Below, piece after piece: positions 9,003 to 18,374 of a DNA stretch of 64,000 nucleotides. Where the stretch lies: positions 62,001-126,000 of the forward strand of contig CALLLW010000036.1 in the NCBI GenBank assembly GCA_938007995.1. Direction: 5' to 3'. Below the pieces are notes generated by a model. The model ran no database searches. It saw nothing but the letters and a program-made list of their open reading frames with translations, and had not been told where the DNA came from. The DNA is from an uncultured Granulosicoccaceae bacterium. Its GTDB lineage: Bacteria; Pseudomonadota; Gammaproteobacteria; Granulosicoccales; Granulosicoccaceae. How positions within the stretch are numbered: position 1 is the stretch's first letter; every line of letters begins with the position of its first letter. The translations under genes and the position numbers were made by a program.

Positions 9003-10529
9003 CTATTTACTTCGGCCAGGCACGCGACCCGTTACACCATTGCGAAGCAAAGCCAGCAGGCTTAACAGGAATAGCAATGGCATCAGAGGATCGAACCGGT
9101 TTCCTGAGGCGTGTAACAATGAACCATTAAACACTGAACAGCCAATCGCGCTACCTCTCAGGCCGGTGAGCAGGCCGCCGCCGGAAGAGTCGCTGGTCGG
9201 CACCACGACAGTCCCTTCGTTATCCAGTACGTCATTAACGCCGTCGCCGTCGCTGTCGGGAATATCCAGCAACGTACCACTCAGGCCGTCGTCAAAGCCG
9301 TCAGCATTGGCATCGGTAAAGTCATCAACCAACTGATCGCTATCAGCGTCTACGCCACCAGACTCTACCAGATCTGACAGTCCGTCATTATCTGAGTCGG
9401 TATCGATTCGATCCGGCAGGCTGTCAGCATCTGAGTCGATATCTGCCGCACCGCCTGGAGCAACGGAATCGGCCAGTCCGTCGGTATTATCGTCAGAGAA
9501 GTTATCTACTCGCCCATCGCCGTTGGCATCGATACCGCCGGTTTCAACCAGGTCAGGTATGCCGTCGTTATCTGAATCCAGATCAAGATTGTCGACCACG
9601 CCATCAGCGTCACTGTCGACAGGTGTCAGCTGAATACCGGGATCATCTACACGACCGTCACCATTCAAATCCAGGCCGCCTGCTTCAATGACATCAGTGA
9701 TGCCGTCATTGTCAGCATCAAGATCAAAAGCGTTGCCTACGCCGTCGCCATCGGAATCAATAAACCCTTCGACCTCATCAGGAATACCATCGCCGTCGCT
9801 ATCGAGATCGGAAAAATTCGGCATTCCGTCGCCGTCGCTGTCAAGAATCTCTCCGCTGTCGTTGACATTGACTACCTCACCACCGTCAAGAATGCCGTCG
9901 CCGTCTACATCCGGGTTGAGCGGATCACCACCAGTCGTGATCTCTGCGCCGTCTGATCGGCCGTCACTGTCTGTGTCAGGGTTATCAGGATCGGTGCCGA
10001 GCACCGCTTCCTGTTCATTAGACAATCCGTCACCATCCGGATCGTCGTCAGCAGGAGTCGGGGCTGCAGGGGTTGGATCAACAGGGGCTGACTCGGGCAG
10101 CGTGCCCTCTACCAGCTCCTGCCCGTCATTTCGTCCGTCACCGTCGGTGTCGGGGTTGTTCGGGTCGGTGCCGAGGTCGTCAACCTCTTCGTTATCCGGA
10201 ATGCCGTCTTTGTCGGTATCGACAGCCAGCGGATTGGTGAGTGTCTCATTGACTTCGCGAGCATCGCTCAAACCATCATCGTCAGAATCTGCGCTGAGCG
10301 GATCAGTTTTGTAAAAATCCACTTCCGGCCCGTCGAGTAGTCCGTCGCCATCGGTGTCAGGGTTTAGCGGGTCAGTCCGGTATCTCGCCTCGCGCCTGTC
10401 AGATAACCTGTCGCCATCGGTATCGACCTCAGTCTGTGCCACAGATTGCAACGGAAAAATACCGGCGCCTAAGGCCAACACCAGAACCGGCATCGAGATC
10501 ACGCTCGCCGCTTTAAAGTTTACTTTCAT
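9003..10529 (-). CDS. Secreted thrombospondin type 3 repeat protein with JDVT-CTERM-like tail
   Basis: About 508 residues from the ATG at 10529, which has GAAGG upstream; a GTG at 10559 is less likely. A signal peptide (hydrophobic stretch to SVAQT) is followed by more than a dozen calcium-binding DxDxDGxxD repeats of the thrombospondin type 3 kind, filling roughly residues 35-445. The C-terminus has a small invariant-looking GSAIGCSVFNG segment, a FDPLMPLL motif, a hydrophobic helix and a basic end. This resembles the JDVT-CTERM sorting signal (GCS, then DP, then membrane helix). Likely a Ca-stiffened surface or extracellular protein processed at its tail. The repeats give a periodic GC-rich sequence. 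No processing protease gene is in the window. Confidence 0.85.
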   Translation of the reverse strand: MKVNFKAASVISMPVLVLALGAGIFPLQSVAQTEVDTDGDRLSDRREARYRTDPLNPDTDGDGLLDGPEVDFYKTDPLSADSDDDGLSDAREVNETLTNPLAVDTDKDGIPDNEEVDDLGTDPNNPDTDGDGRNDGQELVEGTLPESAPVDPTPAAPTPADDDPDGDGLSNEQEAVLGTDPDNPDTDSDGRSDGAEITTGGDPLNPDVDGDGILDGGEVVNVNDSGEILDSDGDGMPNFSDLDSDGDGIPDEVEGFIDSDGDGVGNAFDLDADNDGITDVIEAGGLDLNGDGRVDDPGIQLTPVDSDADGVVDNLDLDSDNDGIPDLVETGGIDANGDGRVDNFSDDNTDGLADSVAPGGAADIDSDADSLPDRIDTDSDNDGLSDLVESGGVDADSDQLVDDFTDANADGFDDGLSGTLLDIPDSDGDGVNDVLDNEGTVVVPTSDSSGGGLLTGLRGSAIGCSVFNGSLLHASGNRFDPLMPLLFLLSLLALLRNGVTGRVPGRSK

Positions 10530-10722
10530 TACATTCAAACCTTCAAAATTAACAGACACTCTCCTGCCCGCGCAGTCTCCGCTCAGCAGAACAGCGCACC
10601 CTTGGCTAGACTATGTCGGTTATGTGCATCAGGCCAACAAAAAATTAAACTGATTAACAAATGTTATATGCCTGTCTCACTATCGCATTCACTTTTCAAT
10701 ACACTCTGATTCAAAAGCAACA

Positions 10723-10747
10723 CATCTCGCATATTTCTTTCGAGATG
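10723..10747. promoter_or_regulatory. Inverted repeat upstream of the cysD fusion gene
   Basis: CATCTCG (10723-10729) and CGAGATG (10741-10747) are separated by 11 bp, in the A/T-rich 280-bp gap between the divergent repeat-protein gene and the cysD fusion. It could be an operator. A self-binding role for the helix-turn-helix of the fusion protein is speculative. Confidence 0.35.
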
Positions 10748-10839
10748 CTTTAAACATTAAACGCGCATACTTCTTGCAATTAAATATTTAATTAATTACT
10801 TTGCCATTTAATTGTTTAATTTTTTGCCGTCATATTGAT

Positions 10840-12594
10840 ATGCCTACTGACTCCACAAGCGCCAGCGCACTGAACGAGAGACGACGTCTCGCGGTGAAAC
10901 TCCGGCTGGAGGGACGCAAGCTTAAAGATATCTGCGAGTTGGTTGACTTGTCCTCACCAACAATTATCGCAGCGCACAAGCAGTTTCTCAAAGGCGGCTG
11001 GCCAGCGGTGGACACCAAGCCACGGGGTCGCCCAAGCGGCGAGCGCAGCACCCCTCAGGATCAGCTGGAAACACTGCGTGAAAAAGCCTTCGGTCGACCG
11101 CAGAGCAACGTGCCCTGGTCTTACTCACTGCTACAGGAAGAAACCGGGCCAACTGGCGCAGGCACCAGCGCCCGCACCCTTGGCAAGCATGTTGAACAGT
11201 GGGGACTGGTTGCAGAAAACCTGCACAGAGCCAGCAAAAATGATGGATCACTGTCCGACTGGCTAGCGGCTGATTACAAAAGCATTATCAGCGATTCACG
11301 CAAGCTGGATTCCACCATCTACTGGGCCGGCATGGCCAGCTGCAGAACTTCAGGCGACGGCCAGGTAATCAAGTACATCCATGCGCACACCACCAAGGGT
11401 CAGTACTACTGGCTGGCAGGCAATCACCAAACTGATACTGATCGCTTCATCGATTTCTTCGAGCGACTGGCAAACCTGAAGAACAGACTGACAGTCATCT
11501 GGGGCGGGCACGATCCGTACCTGACTGCTGCAACCAGCGAGTGGCTGAAACGAAATACCAACATTCATTTTTATCAACTTCCGAAAACGACGATGGCTAC
11601 CAAAGAAAAAAAAATTGCAAGCACAGCTGTTAGTGCAGCTAACGACCCGGACAGCATCAACACCGAGCCCGCCGGGGATCCACTCAAAAATGCCGCTTCA
11701 CTTACTCACCTGCAGAGACTCGAAGCTGAAAGCATTCACATTATGCGAGAGGTCGTTGCTGCCGCAGAAAAGCCTGCCATGCTCTACTCACTAGGCAAGG
11801 ACAGCAGCGTGATGCTACACCTGGCGCAAAAGGCTTTCTATCCTGCACCGCCGCCATTCCCATTGGTGCATGTCGATACCGGATGGAAGTTTAAAGCAAT
11901 GTATGACTTCCGCGATCAGATCGCCAAAGAAACCGGTATGCAGTTAATCGTTCATAAAAACATTGCCGGTATAGATAAAGGCGTTAACCCATTTACGCAC
12001 GGCTCATCAATACACACTGACATTCTCAAAACAGAGGCGCTTAGACAAGTGCTCGATAAGCACAAGTTCGATATTACTTTCGGCGGCGCAAGAAGAGATG
12101 AAGAGAAGTCTCGCGCAAAAGAACGCATTCTATCTTTCAGAACAGAACAACACCGATGGGATCCTAAAAACCAGCGCCCCGAGCTATGGAACCTTTACAA
12201 CACCAAAACCGCCCCCGGAGAAAGTATTCGTGCGTTTCCGCTTTCGAACTGGACCGAGCTCGATATCTGGCAATACATTCACCTCGAGAATATCCCGGTT
12301 GTACCTTTGTACTTTGCAGCAGACCGGCCGGTAGTGCTTCGAGATGGCACCTGGATCATGGTAGACGATGATCGCATGCCAATGAACAACGGTGAAACTC
12401 CTATCATGAAGCGAGTGCGTTTCCGCACACTCGGTTGTTACCCGCTAACCGGCGCCGTCGAATCAGATGCAACCAGCGTGCAGGATGTCATCAAAGAAAT
12501 GCTGCTTTCCAACAGCTCCGAAAGACAGGGTCGCATGATTGATCACGACAGCTCTGCCTCAATGGAAAAGAAAAAACAGGAGGGCTACTTCTAA
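10840..12594 (+). CDS. cysD: CysD (sulfate adenylyltransferase small subunit) fused to a degenerate IS630-type transposase domain
   Basis: 584 residues from the ATG at 10840, against about 300 for ordinary CysD. Residues 14-53 form a helix-turn-helix ([20 protein letters not shown]) followed by KGGWPAV and PRGRPSG. Residues 60-250 follow the IS630 transposase layout: [22 protein letters not shown], a core around [28 protein letters not shown], and IHFYQLP. The catalytic acidic residues expected after IYW and after VI are replaced (AGM and GGH), and the NPxE end is gone, so transposition is not expected. Residues 288-584 are a complete Cys[16 protein letters not shown]-loop [12 protein letters not shown] (about 316-327), [53 protein letters not shown], and C-terminal KKKQEGYF. 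CysD with CysN makes adenosine phosphosulfate from sulfate and ATP. An internal ATG at 11593 could also give a normal-sized CysD. Its stop overlaps the cysNC start. Confidence 0.9.
   Translation: MPTDSTSASALNERRRLAVKLRLEGRKLKDICELVDLSSPTIIAAHKQFLKGGWPAVDTKPRGRPSGERSTPQDQLETLREKAFGRPQSNVPWSYSLLQEETGPTGAGTSARTLGKHVEQWGLVAENLHRASKNDGSLSDWLAADYKSIISDSRKLDSTIYWAGMASCRTSGDGQVIKYIHAHTTKGQYYWLAGNHQTDTDRFIDFFERLANLKNRLTVIWGGHDPYLTAATSEWLKRNTNIHFYQLPKTTMATKEKKIASTAVSAANDPDSINTEPAGDPLKNAASLTHLQRLEAESIHIMREVVAAAEKPAMLYSLGKDSSVMLHLAQKAFYPAPPPFPLVHVDTGWKFKAMYDFRDQIAKETGMQLIVHKNIAGIDKGVNPFTHGSSIHTDILKTEALRQVLDKHKFDITFGGARRDEEKSRAKERILSFRTEQHRWDPKNQRPELWNLYNTKTAPGESIRAFPLSNWTELDIWQYIHLENIPVVPLYFAADRPVVLRDGTWIMVDDDRMPMNNGETPIMKRVRFRTLGCYPLTGAVESDATSVQDVIKEMLLSNSSERQGRMIDHDSSASMEKKKQEGYF
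12578..12583 (+). promoter_or_regulatory. Strong ribosome binding site of cysNC inside cysD
   Basis: AGGAGG lies in the last codons of cysD, 10 nt before the ATG at 12594. The cysD stop and cysNC start share a base (TAATG), which supports coupled translation and close to 1:1 synthesis of the two subunits. Confidence 0.75.
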
Positions 12595-14516
12595 TGGCCG
12601 CCACTCAAGAACTAATAAAAAACGACATAGCAAAGTATCTTGCTATCCATGAAAACAAGGACATGCTGAAGCTGATAACCTGCGGCAGCGTCGACGACGG
12701 CAAGAGCACATTAATCGGTCGCTTGCTGTATGAGTCACAGGCGCTCACTGAGGACCAGCTACACAGTGCCGAGTCTGACTCCAAAAAGCATGGCACCCAG
12801 GGCGATGCACTTGATTTCGCACTTCTGGTTGATGGCTTGTCAGCAGAACGCGAACAAGGCATTACCATCGATGTAGCCTATCGCTACTTCAACACAGATC
12901 AGCGTAAGTTTATTATTGCTGACACACCGGGCCACGTGCAATACACACGCAATATGGTGACAGGTGCATCTACCGCAGAAGCAGCCATTATTCTGGTCGA
13001 TGCGCGCAAGGGAATGCAAACTCAAACACGCAGACATGCTTACCTTACTTCACTGATGGGTATTCGCAATGTTGTACTCGCTATCAACAAGATGGATCTG
13101 GTCAATTACTCTGAAGACATCTACAACAACATTGTTGATGAGTTCAATCAGTTCACTGATCTGGAGCAAATTGAAACCGAGAACATCACAGCGATACCAC
13201 TATCTGCGCTTAACGGTGACAACATCACCCAACGCGGCACCCACATGCCCTGGTATCACGGCAGTACACTGCTCTCTTTGCTGGAAACCATCAAAGTCGA
13301 TCAGGAAATTGCACTCAAAAAACCATTTCGATTGCCGGTGCAATGGGTAAACCGACCCAACCTGGACTTCCGCGGATTCGCAGGCACAGTGGCCAGCGGC
13401 TCAATCAACGTTGGCGATCCGATTCGGGTACAGCCGTCAGGTAAAACCAGCACGGTTGATAGAATCGTAACCAAAGACGGTGACCTTGATCGTGCAATAG
13501 CCGGTCAGGCGATCACGCTGCTTTTAAAAGACGAAATTGATATCTCTCGTGGTGACGTTATATCAACCACAGAAACACCGGCTAGCTCTGCCAACCAGTT
13601 TGAGAGTACGATTGTGTGGATGAACGAAGAACCCATGCTGCCAGGCAGGCAGTATCTTTTAAAGTGTGGCACCAGCACCTCAACTGCAACAATCACTGAT
13701 ATCAAGCATGAGATTAATGTAGATACGCTAGAGCAGATTGCAGCAAAGAAGCTTGAGATAAACAACATCGGTAACTGCAACATCAATCTCGACCGTCAGA
13801 TAGCATTCGATGACTACACCGAGAACAGAGCGACAGGCAGCTTTATTCTTGTTGATAAAGTCACCAATGAAACCGTTGGCGCAGGCACACTGAACTTTGC
13901 ATTACGACGATCGCAAAACATCCACATGCAGGCAGTCGATGTAGATAAAAATCTACGCTCGGGACTTAAAGCGCAAAAGTCATGCGTCTTGTGGTTCACC
14001 GGTCTTTCCGGATCAGGCAAGTCTACGATAGCCAACATTGTTGAAAGAAAGCTTGCTGAAGAAGGTCGTCATACCTACCTGCTTGATGGCGACAATGTTC
14101 GTCATGGTCTTAACAAAGACCTGGGCTTCACCGATGAAGATCGAGTGGAGAACATTCGTCGCATCGGTGAAGTCGCAAGACTGATGGTAGACAGTGGCTT
14201 GATTGTACTGACTGCTTTCATTTCACCATTCCGTGCCGAGCGGCAAATGGCTCGTGCACTGCTTGAAGACGATGAATTTCTGGAAGTGTTTGTTGAAACA
14301 CCGCTGGCGGTTGCCGAGCAACGAGACCCGAAAGGCTTATACAAGAAAGCTCGCAGTGGTGACTTAAAGAACTTTACCGGTATCGATTCGCCTTACGAGC
14401 AGCCGGAGAATCCCGAGATGCTGGTGGATACATCAAGCTTATCCGCAGAACAGTGTGCCGAGCAGATCATCAGAGCACTACGGCAACGCGGAGTTATTTC
14501 CGGAGACATCGAGTAG
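12594..14516 (+). CDS. cysNC: Bifunctional sulfate adenylyltransferase subunit 1 / APS kinase
   Basis: 640 residues. The N-terminal CysN part is an EF-Tu-like GTPase: [17 protein letters not shown] (P-loop, about residue 29), [16 protein letters not shown] (switch I), [13 protein letters not shown] (G3), NKMDLV (G4). The C-terminal CysC part (from about residue 460) is an APS kinase: [14 protein letters not shown] (P-loop), [28 protein letters not shown] hydrolysis by CysN drives APS synthesis by CysD, and CysC phosphorylates APS to PAPS, so the two-gene operon converts sulfate to PAPS. Downstream reduction genes (cysH, cysIJ) are not in the window. Confidence 0.96.
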   Translation: MAATQELIKNDIAKYLAIHENKDMLKLITCGSVDDGKSTLIGRLLYESQALTEDQLHSAESDSKKHGTQGDALDFALLVDGLSAEREQGITIDVAYRYFNTDQRKFIIADTPGHVQYTRNMVTGASTAEAAIILVDARKGMQTQTRRHAYLTSLMGIRNVVLAINKMDLVNYSEDIYNNIVDEFNQFTDLEQIETENITAIPLSALNGDNITQRGTHMPWYHGSTLLSLLETIKVDQEIALKKPFRLPVQWVNRPNLDFRGFAGTVASGSINVGDPIRVQPSGKTSTVDRIVTKDGDLDRAIAGQAITLLLKDEIDISRGDVISTTETPASSANQFESTIVWMNEEPMLPGRQYLLKCGTSTSTATITDIKHEINVDTLEQIAAKKLEINNIGNCNINLDRQIAFDDYTENRATGSFILVDKVTNETVGAGTLNFALRRSQNIHMQAVDVDKNLRSGLKAQKSCVLWFTGLSGSGKSTIANIVERKLAEEGRHTYLLDGDNVRHGLNKDLGFTDEDRVENIRRIGEVARLMVDSGLIVLTAFISPFRAERQMARALLEDDEFLEVFVETPLAVAEQRDPKGLYKKARSGDLKNFTGIDSPYEQPENPEMLVDTSSLSAEQCAEQIIRALRQRGVISGDIE

Positions 14517-14533
14517 CCTCCAGACCCTCCCCC

Positions 14534-14572
14534 GTGTGGGCGATAAGTGTGGGCGATAAGTATGGATGATAA
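14534..14572 (+). repeat. Three tandem copies of a 13-bp unit
   Basis: GTGTGGGCGATAA at 14534-14546 and 14547-14559 are identical; a third copy at 14560-14572 (GTATGGATGATAA) differs at two positions. It lies 18 bp past the cysNC stop codon in the gap before the convergent SDR gene. Function unknown. Confidence 0.85.
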
Positions 14573-14659
14573 GTGCGTCGCGATTAGCGCGGCGCGCTTA
14601 CATCAACAGCAATAACCTACCGGCAGCCATGGCATTTGCCAGACCCTGTTGGAAACAAC

Positions 14660-15433
14660 TCAGCTCATCCAGTTGCCGCCATCCACGTTAAGTGTTTGCG
14701 CAACAACATAATCCGAGTCTTCCGAAGCCAGAAATACTGCAGCCCCGGTCAGATCCTCGACTTGCCCCATGCGTCCGAACGGCACAGCCAGCCCGACTGC
14801 TTTTTTCTTCTCGCCAATTTCAAGATTTTCATACTTTGCAAATTGCGCATCAACGGTTTGCCACATGGGTGTGTCGACAACTCCCGGCGAAATACCATTG
14901 ACATTAATACCGTGTTTAACCAAAGCCAGACCGGCAGACTGAGTCAAACTGATCACCGCTGCTTTTGAAGCGCAATAGACCGCCACCAAAGGCTCACCCC
15001 GTCTACCTGCCTGACTTGCCATGTTAATAATCTTACCTTTGATACCCGCCTCTATCATTCGATTGGCGACTGCCTGCATGGTAAACAACACACCGTAAAC
15101 GTTCACATTGAAGACGCTGTGGTATTGCTCATCAGTGATTTCCGACAACGGTGCCAAATTAAATACCGCTGCATTGTTCACAAGCACACTGACAGTACCG
15201 AGCTGCGCCTCAACAGCATCAAGCATATTAGCCACTGACTCTCTGTTGGTGATATCAACAGTCCAAGCAACAGCACCGATTTCCTGCGCTGTTTTTTGCA
15301 CAGCGGTGGCGTTAATATCAGCGATTGCAACTCGTGCACCCTCACGTATATACCGCTCGGCAATGGCACGCCCTATTCCATCGGCGCCTCCGGTTACAAG
15401 CGCAACTTTTGCATTTAGTTTTTTATCGCTCAT
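14660..15433 (-). CDS. Sorbitol dehydrogenase-like short-chain dehydrogenase (SmoS/PolS type)
   Basis: Classical SDR with 257 residues from the ATG at 15433; a start eight residues earlier at 15457 is possible. NAD-binding TGGADGIG (residues 14-21), NNAAVF, SQAGRR with the active-site serine region, and the YCASK catalytic Tyr-Lys pair are present. The C-terminal block PFGRMGQVEDLTGAAVFLAS and the ending VAQTLNVDGGNWMS closely match sorbitol/L-iditol 2-dehydrogenases of the SmoS group. These oxidise sorbitol to fructose or related polyols. No polyol ABC transporter lies beside it, so the substrate is inferred from sequence only. Confidence 0.82.
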   Translation of the reverse strand: MSDKKLNAKVALVTGGADGIGRAIAERYIREGARVAIADINATAVQKTAQEIGAVAWTVDITNRESVANMLDAVEAQLGTVSVLVNNAAVFNLAPLSEITDEQYHSVFNVNVYGVLFTMQAVANRMIEAGIKGKIINMASQAGRRGEPLVAVYCASKAAVISLTQSAGLALVKHGINVNGISPGVVDTPMWQTVDAQFAKYENLEIGEKKKAVGLAVPFGRMGQVEDLTGAAVFLASEDSDYVVAQTLNVDGGNWMS

Positions 15434-15827
15434 CTGGGTTGCGCTGATCCTTAACAAAGTTCAAGTTTATCGATGGCTCACCGATGACATTTAACCGTGC
15501 ACCCGGCTGGCACACTGTCATTTTTGTGACAGACTGTCCGGCAAGTTAAATCAATTTAGCTGTTAAGCAAATGCACTGCAACAACATTGTAATAGCTGGT
15601 AGTTGCGGCTAGCTGGTAGCTGGCACTAACACTGCAGTTGCGCTTTGCACAGAACCCGCCAGGCGACTTTGCCAGGCAGCATTGACGCAATCCTCTGATA
15701 AACGCAAACAGCTCGGCAAACCTTTGTAAAACCCGAGGTATAGCAGCTTTTTTCATCAGTCTCTGTGTCAGACCTCTGCTATGAATACACCAGTAGCTAT
15801 CAAAACATAACGCAGGATCTATCACTA

Positions 15828-16904
15828 ATGAACGACCACTCACGCCATCCGTACGTCTGGCAAGCGTCGCACAGACCATGTGAAACGAGTGATCACCATT
15901 ACGACGAATCGCACGAGCCGGAATTCTACACAGAAAACCGGGAAGACAACCGGGAACACAACGAGCAACGCCGCCGATCTGATCGAGACAGATCAACCAA
16001 CTTCAATGACGCCACCAGCTATTACGCGCACGATACAAATGAGGGACGTTATCCTGCCCAACACAACCCTGCTTCATCTGCTTTGAATACTCGCAGACAA
16101 AGCCCGGTACAGCAGGCACATGAGAGCTTCGGTGACGATGTATGGCTGCGTGAAAAGTACACCAGGATCAGCTATACCGATGCTGACCTGCGGGACGCTG
16201 AGCTCGTCGTACCACATGATCGAGGTAAAGCTTTAAAACGAGTTGCCGGATTTGCTGCAACACTTGGGTTATTGGCTTTGCTCACTGTAGCCAGCACCCC
16301 GGATCTCAGCCCGCAGGATATTATCGCCATGGACGGGTACGCCGGCGAACAGTCACCTAAGACACTATTCAACCCGGCAAGCCTGCAAAAAGCTGACATA
16401 CCGGGACAAGAATCGACAGGCACTTCGAGTGCCGCAAATCTGACAGCATCGAAGCAAGACACAAATGCCGCATGGCCGGATTCCAACCCGACCACTACCA
16501 CCGGCAACACCGACCCTGGCGATGCAGGCCCTGGCGATGCAGGCCCTGGCAATACAGGCAATGCAGGCCTGAACAATACAAGCTTCGATAATGCTGCCAC
16601 CTCCAATGGTTCAAGCTTTTCTGTAATACAGGCGAGTTCTACAGGCACTTTCAACACCGACAGCTCATTTAACAACGAAGCGCCAACGAGCGCTCTCTAC
16701 AACAACACAGGCACAGCGTTAACTGTATTGCAGCAGTGGAGCAATGTCAGAGCAACTGCAGACATTAATAGCGAAATCCTGACATCACTGGCAGCTGGAA
16801 AAACCGTCACGCAAATTGGTGAATCCGGCCGCTGGATTGAAGTACAGGTTGATGAGCAACCCTCGGTAACCGGCTTTATGCACAGATCAACCGTAGCACC
16901 ATAA
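15828..16904 (+). CDS. Single-span membrane protein with C-terminal SH3-type domain
   Basis: About 358 residues from the ATG at 15828 (AGGA upstream). Order: a highly charged, His/Glu/Arg-rich cytoplasmic N-terminus of about 140 residues, one membrane segment (VAGFAATLGLLALLTVAS), a long low-complexity Ser/Thr/Asn/Gly-rich linker with a short DPGDAGPGDAGPG repeat, then a bacterial SH3-like domain over the last 60 residues (SNVRATADINSEILTSLAAG and GRWIEVQV). SH3b domains bind peptidoglycan or peptides in the periplasm. The protein resembles the one at 22395-23243 in architecture, and the two bracket csrA and the c-di-GMP genes. Function unknown; a link between envelope state and the signalling genes is inferred. 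Confidence 0.72.
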   Translation: MNDHSRHPYVWQASHRPCETSDHHYDESHEPEFYTENREDNREHNEQRRRSDRDRSTNFNDATSYYAHDTNEGRYPAQHNPASSALNTRRQSPVQQAHESFGDDVWLREKYTRISYTDADLRDAELVVPHDRGKALKRVAGFAATLGLLALLTVASTPDLSPQDIIAMDGYAGEQSPKTLFNPASLQKADIPGQESTGTSSAANLTASKQDTNAAWPDSNPTTTTGNTDPGDAGPGDAGPGNTGNAGLNNTSFDNAATSNGSSFSVIQASSTGTFNTDSSFNNEAPTSALYNNTGTALTVLQQWSNVRATADINSEILTSLAAGKTVTQIGESGRWIEVQVDEQPSVTGFMHRSTVAP

Positions 16905-17587
16905 TGAACAGGCGACCTACCCTCATTCTTTATCAACGAAAAGTCACCACTGATTGAATACATGCCGAATAACGCCGTGGTCCGGACAGTGCAGTTCAGG
17001 TAGACAAACTTCCTGGCCGGTTGAACGTGCAGGCTACTTTTTGAACCCCACTTACAACAAGTATTAAGCGCTGTTCGCTCTGCGATGACTCGCGGACAAC
17101 AGTCATGGTATTGAGTTCAATCAGAAAGCCTGATTGACGCGACGAGCGGCTTAGCCTGCACCTTGTCAGCATTCTCAAATAAGAATACTTCAGACATATT
17201 CATCACAGAATGTAATGCACACTCAACGCTTGTTGCTTATGCCGACGCTTAAAGATTTCTCTGGTGTATGCAAAGCAGTAATCCAGCAGCATGAGTCAGT
17301 CGCGAAACAGATGTCGGAATCGGACGCCAGTCTTTAGACACGCGTCTATCTGAAATCGAAGCGCACTCTTCCAATGTAGCAGTGTATACCGATTCGACAC
17401 CGGACCTTAGCTGCACACTGGATGTTCATTTTTAATCGACTGTCCAGCGTTACCAAAAAAACCACCCGAATACAACATGGCTATGAGCTGAACTGTTATG
17501 TTTTGTTACGTAAGTGGATACCGGCTTACACTCAAATCAAAACGGGTATATCTTTGCTAGACCAAAGGACGGACAGGAGAAACCCAC
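16905..17587. other. Long gene-poor region upstream of csrA
   Basis: 683 bp with no supportable gene. Frames here are short and lack family features. It holds one copy (16983-16993) of the 11-mer CGGACAGTGCA that recurs at 18023-18033 on the other side of csrA. Promoter candidates near csrA are weak: TTACAC followed after about 17 bp by TATCTT, upstream of the csrA Shine-Dalgarno. The length leaves room for a small RNA, but no terminator-like hairpin with a T tract was found. Confidence 0.4.
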
Positions 17588-17791
17588 ATGCTAATACTAT
17601 CGAGAAAGCCTGGCGAGACGCTCAACATCGGTGATGAAGTAACCGTCACTGTTCTCGGCGTAAAGGGAAATCAGGTAAGAATCGGTATCAATGCTCCGCG
17701 TGATGTCGCTGTGCATCGTGAAGAAATATATCGCCGCATCGTCGCAGAGGAACGCAAACAAAGTGTCGCAAAACCAACTCTCGTTACCTGA
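17588..17791 (+). CDS. csrA: Carbon storage regulator CsrA
   Basis: 67-residue RNA-binding global regulator that binds GGA motifs in mRNA leaders and controls translation and stability, typically affecting motility, biofilm and central carbon metabolism. The sequence is canonical: [46 protein letters not shown]. Arg44 and the LILSR N-terminus needed for RNA binding are present. A strong AGGAG precedes the ATG. In many gammaproteobacteria csrA sits near alaS or a serine tRNA; neither is here. Instead it lies between an SH3-tailed protein and a c-di-GMP sensor pair. Confidence 0.97.
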   Translation: MLILSRKPGETLNIGDEVTVTVLGVKGNQVRIGINAPRDVAVHREEIYRRIVAEERKQSVAKPTLVT

Positions 17792-18374
17792 GAAATCCGC
17801 CTGAAAACTCCACCTGAGCGACCATTCGACGGCCACTTTTTGCTCGCGGCCGGCACCTTCGCAGTCTTAGCGATATCAACATGGGCTATGCTCTTTAACT
17901 CGTAGCAGGCTCGACCGACGCCAAATATTCGCGGTGTCATGAACACGACCAACCTGCAGTTCTGGCGGCTACAGTTCTGGCAGCTGCAGCTTGCGGCAAT
18001 GCTCCCAGTCGCTATCGCTCTGCGGACAGTGCAAATCTGAAAGATTTGCGAGTTCGGACGGTCATCGCCCTGCTACTCGGCGTAACAGCTGAGAACCCCG
18101 ATACATGGCACAAAAGCCACGGCTCGCATAACCTGACCTGTGGTCACAAAACACCCACCCTTCCTGCCACCCGCCAGTCGGGCGCGTGACAATAGACGGC
18201 AAAAGACAACCTCTGCGACAGACTCACCCTCGCTTTACTCGAAAGCTCGTCAAGTATTTTCCGCATACGTGAACCACGCAATGTTTTACACGCGTGCACA
18301 TTGCAAGCGCTGATAGCACCTTAAGCCAGCAAGCATTCCGGGCGATACCAGTGTAATCACTGGACAAACTGACT
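17792..18374. other. Gene-poor region between csrA and the periplasmic sensor gene
   Basis: About 580 bp without a supportable gene. A compact hairpin, GCAAATCT (18031-18038) and AGATTTGC (18042-18049) with a GAA loop, is flanked by GGA trinucleotides, one of them inside the 11-mer CGGACAGTGCA at 18023-18033. A second hairpin, CCAGTG (18348-18353) and CACTGG (18358-18363), ends 11 nt before the next start codon. No tRNA-like sequence or T-loop motif is seen. Confidence 0.4.
18348..18363 (+). promoter_or_regulatory. Hairpin over the ribosome-binding region of the sensor gene
   Basis: CCAGTG TAAT CACTGG forms a 6-bp stem with a 4-nt loop. The only GGA near the ATG at 18375 overlaps the 3' arm, and no other Shine-Dalgarno is visible, so translation could be controlled by this structure or by a protein such as CsrA. 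That is inference. Confidence 0.35.

Noticed and set aside
9688..10314. Long Ser/Pro-rich frame on the plus strand opposite the calcium-repeat protein
   Set aside because: It is the complementary reading of the GAT/GGC-rich DxDGD repeats, has no start site and no family features.
9003..10529. CRISPR-like periodicity
   Set aside because: The repeats are codons of a protein with variable spacers of a few residues, not identical 25-40 bp repeats with unique spacers.
10840..11592. An intact mobile element
   Set aside because: No terminal inverted repeats or target duplication were seen, and the catalytic residues are lost, so it is a domesticated or dead domain.
16172..16675. Minus-strand frame of 167 codons in the first SH3 protein gene
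   Set aside because: Antisense of the low-complexity linker; no start site or homology.
16996..17178. Short minus-strand frame of 60 codons upstream of csrA
   Set aside because: No Shine-Dalgarno and no recognisable sequence; could be chance.
17792..18374. Serine tRNA after csrA, as in many gammaproteobacteria
   Set aside because: No GGTTCGA-type T-loop or cloverleaf pairing was found in the segment.
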